From Lachnoanaerobaculum sp. ICM7 (GTDB lineage: Bacteria > Bacillota > Clostridia > Lachnospirales > Lachnospiraceae), in assembly GCF_000287675.1 (NCBI RefSeq), contig NZ_ALJL01000022.1, positions 164,324 through 228,323 of the forward strand: a DNA stretch of 64,000 nt. The letters are read 5' to 3'. The position numbers and the translations under genes were made by a program. The notes beneath the pieces are model-generated. The model ran no database searches, had not been told where the DNA came from, and saw nothing but the letters and a program-made list of their open reading frames with translations. Shown here piece by piece: positions 63,762-64,000 of the stretch; the stretch's first letter is position 1; every line of letters begins with the position of its first letter.

Positions 63762-64000
63762 ATGAAAACTTTACACAATAATTATTGTAATTCAAAACAA
63801 GGATATTTACCACTGTTTCTTTCAGATTGTTTGGATCTGCTGGATCCTGTTTTAACATTTGACAGATTGATGGGAGGAATAGATTTAAACAAGTATCTGA
63901 ACGATATTCCGGAGTACACAACCGGACGATTCAGATATAATCCGGTCAACATGTTAAAAACAGTACTTTTCGGATTTATGACTAGCGGTTACTGCTCTCT
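63762..64000 (+). CDS. IS1182-family transposase, N-terminal fragment cut by window edge
   Basis: 79 codons are visible, MKTLHNNYCNSKQGYLPLFL onward, with the family pattern LDPVLTFDRLMGGIDLNKYL and TGRFRYNPVNMLKTVLFGFM that precedes the DDE catalytic domain. No good ribosome site is seen, as is common for transposases. The frame is open to the window edge, so intactness cannot be judged. Confidence 0.78.
   Translation, partial: MKTLHNNYCNSKQGYLPLFLSDCLDLLDPVLTFDRLMGGIDLNKYLNDIPEYTTGRFRYNPVNMLKTVLFGFMTSGYCS

Larger units (their letters stand above)
63677..64000 (+). mobile_element. Left end of an IS1182-like insertion sequence (runs off the window)
   Basis: The G-rich GGGGGGCTGTGAAATAAG from 63677 looks like the terminal repeat of IS1182-group elements. 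Then a strong hairpin (63705-63742) and the transposase start at 63762. The right end and target duplication are outside the window, so the exact left boundary is an estimate. Confidence 0.7.

Overview
The window looks like a chromosomal segment of a low-GC, strictly anaerobic Gram-positive clostridium, most likely of the Lachnospiraceae type (family assignment is my inference). The reasons are a Firmicutes-order S10-spc-alpha ribosomal operon with a zinc-type S14 and an enlarged L17, Fe-only hydrogenase maturation genes, clostridial lysine fermentation genes, sortase-type and choline-binding surface proteins, and AT-rich intergenic DNA with sigma-A promoters (TTGACA/TATAAT). Almost every gene lies on the + strand. 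Only a TetR regulator and a wall-anchored surface protein are on the - strand.

Layout. 1-7.3 kb: 3' end of the primary sigma factor gene, queH, HPr followed by an HPr-like protein without the active histidine, then ispF-cysS-mrnC-rlmB-ldh and a MerR regulator. 7.3-18.6 kb: a ten-gene run (DUF1097 membrane protein, preT, preA, dihydropyrimidinase, carbamoyl amidase, two hotdog-fold ammonia-lyase-like genes of which one is fused to a type III CoA-transferase, acyl-CoA dehydrogenase, etfB, etfA). Read together this is a complete route from uracil through beta-alanine to propionate, and it is the most interesting system in the window. 18.6-22.9 kb: MATE transporter, a methyltransferase under a strong palindromic operator, tRNA-Leu, malic enzyme and folT. 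22.9-39.5 kb: promoter and structured leader, then the full S10-spc-alpha ribosomal protein superoperon including secY, adk, map, a KOW protein, infA and rpoA. A 350-base repeat-bearing spacer interrupts it between rpsH and rplF. 39.6-43.0 kb: a second MATE transporter, then an ECF-like sigma factor with an RsgI-like/PepSY membrane anti-sigma factor. 43.0-47.3 kb: a candidate attenuator leader, then the regulator TM1266 family gene, hydE, hydG and hydF. 47.3-49.3 kb: the two - strand genes. 49.5-62.3 kb: DMT transporter, kamB, kamC, a PucR regulator, then kal-kce-kdd-kamA-kamD-kamE, a cobalamin adenosyltransferase and an NhaC-type transporter (lysine fermentation). 62.4-63.7 kb: a choline-binding-repeat protein behind a long leader. 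From about 63.7 kb: the left end of an IS1182-like element running off the window.

How the genes fit together. Two amino-acid/nucleobase fermentation modules use the same chemistry: a beta-aminoacyl-CoA is deaminated by a hotdog-fold lyase to an enoyl-CoA, which is then reduced. The lysine module has one complete lyase (Kal). The pyrimidine module has two diverged paralogues whose lost motifs are complementary, suggesting one active site shared between two different chains. Uracil to propionate would consume four reducing equivalents and recycle CoA internally, so its likely purpose is electron disposal and nitrogen release rather than ATP. Hydrogenase maturation genes and lactate dehydrogenase are other redox outlets in the same neighbourhood.

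All function calls are from reading sequence motifs and gene order; no database search was run.
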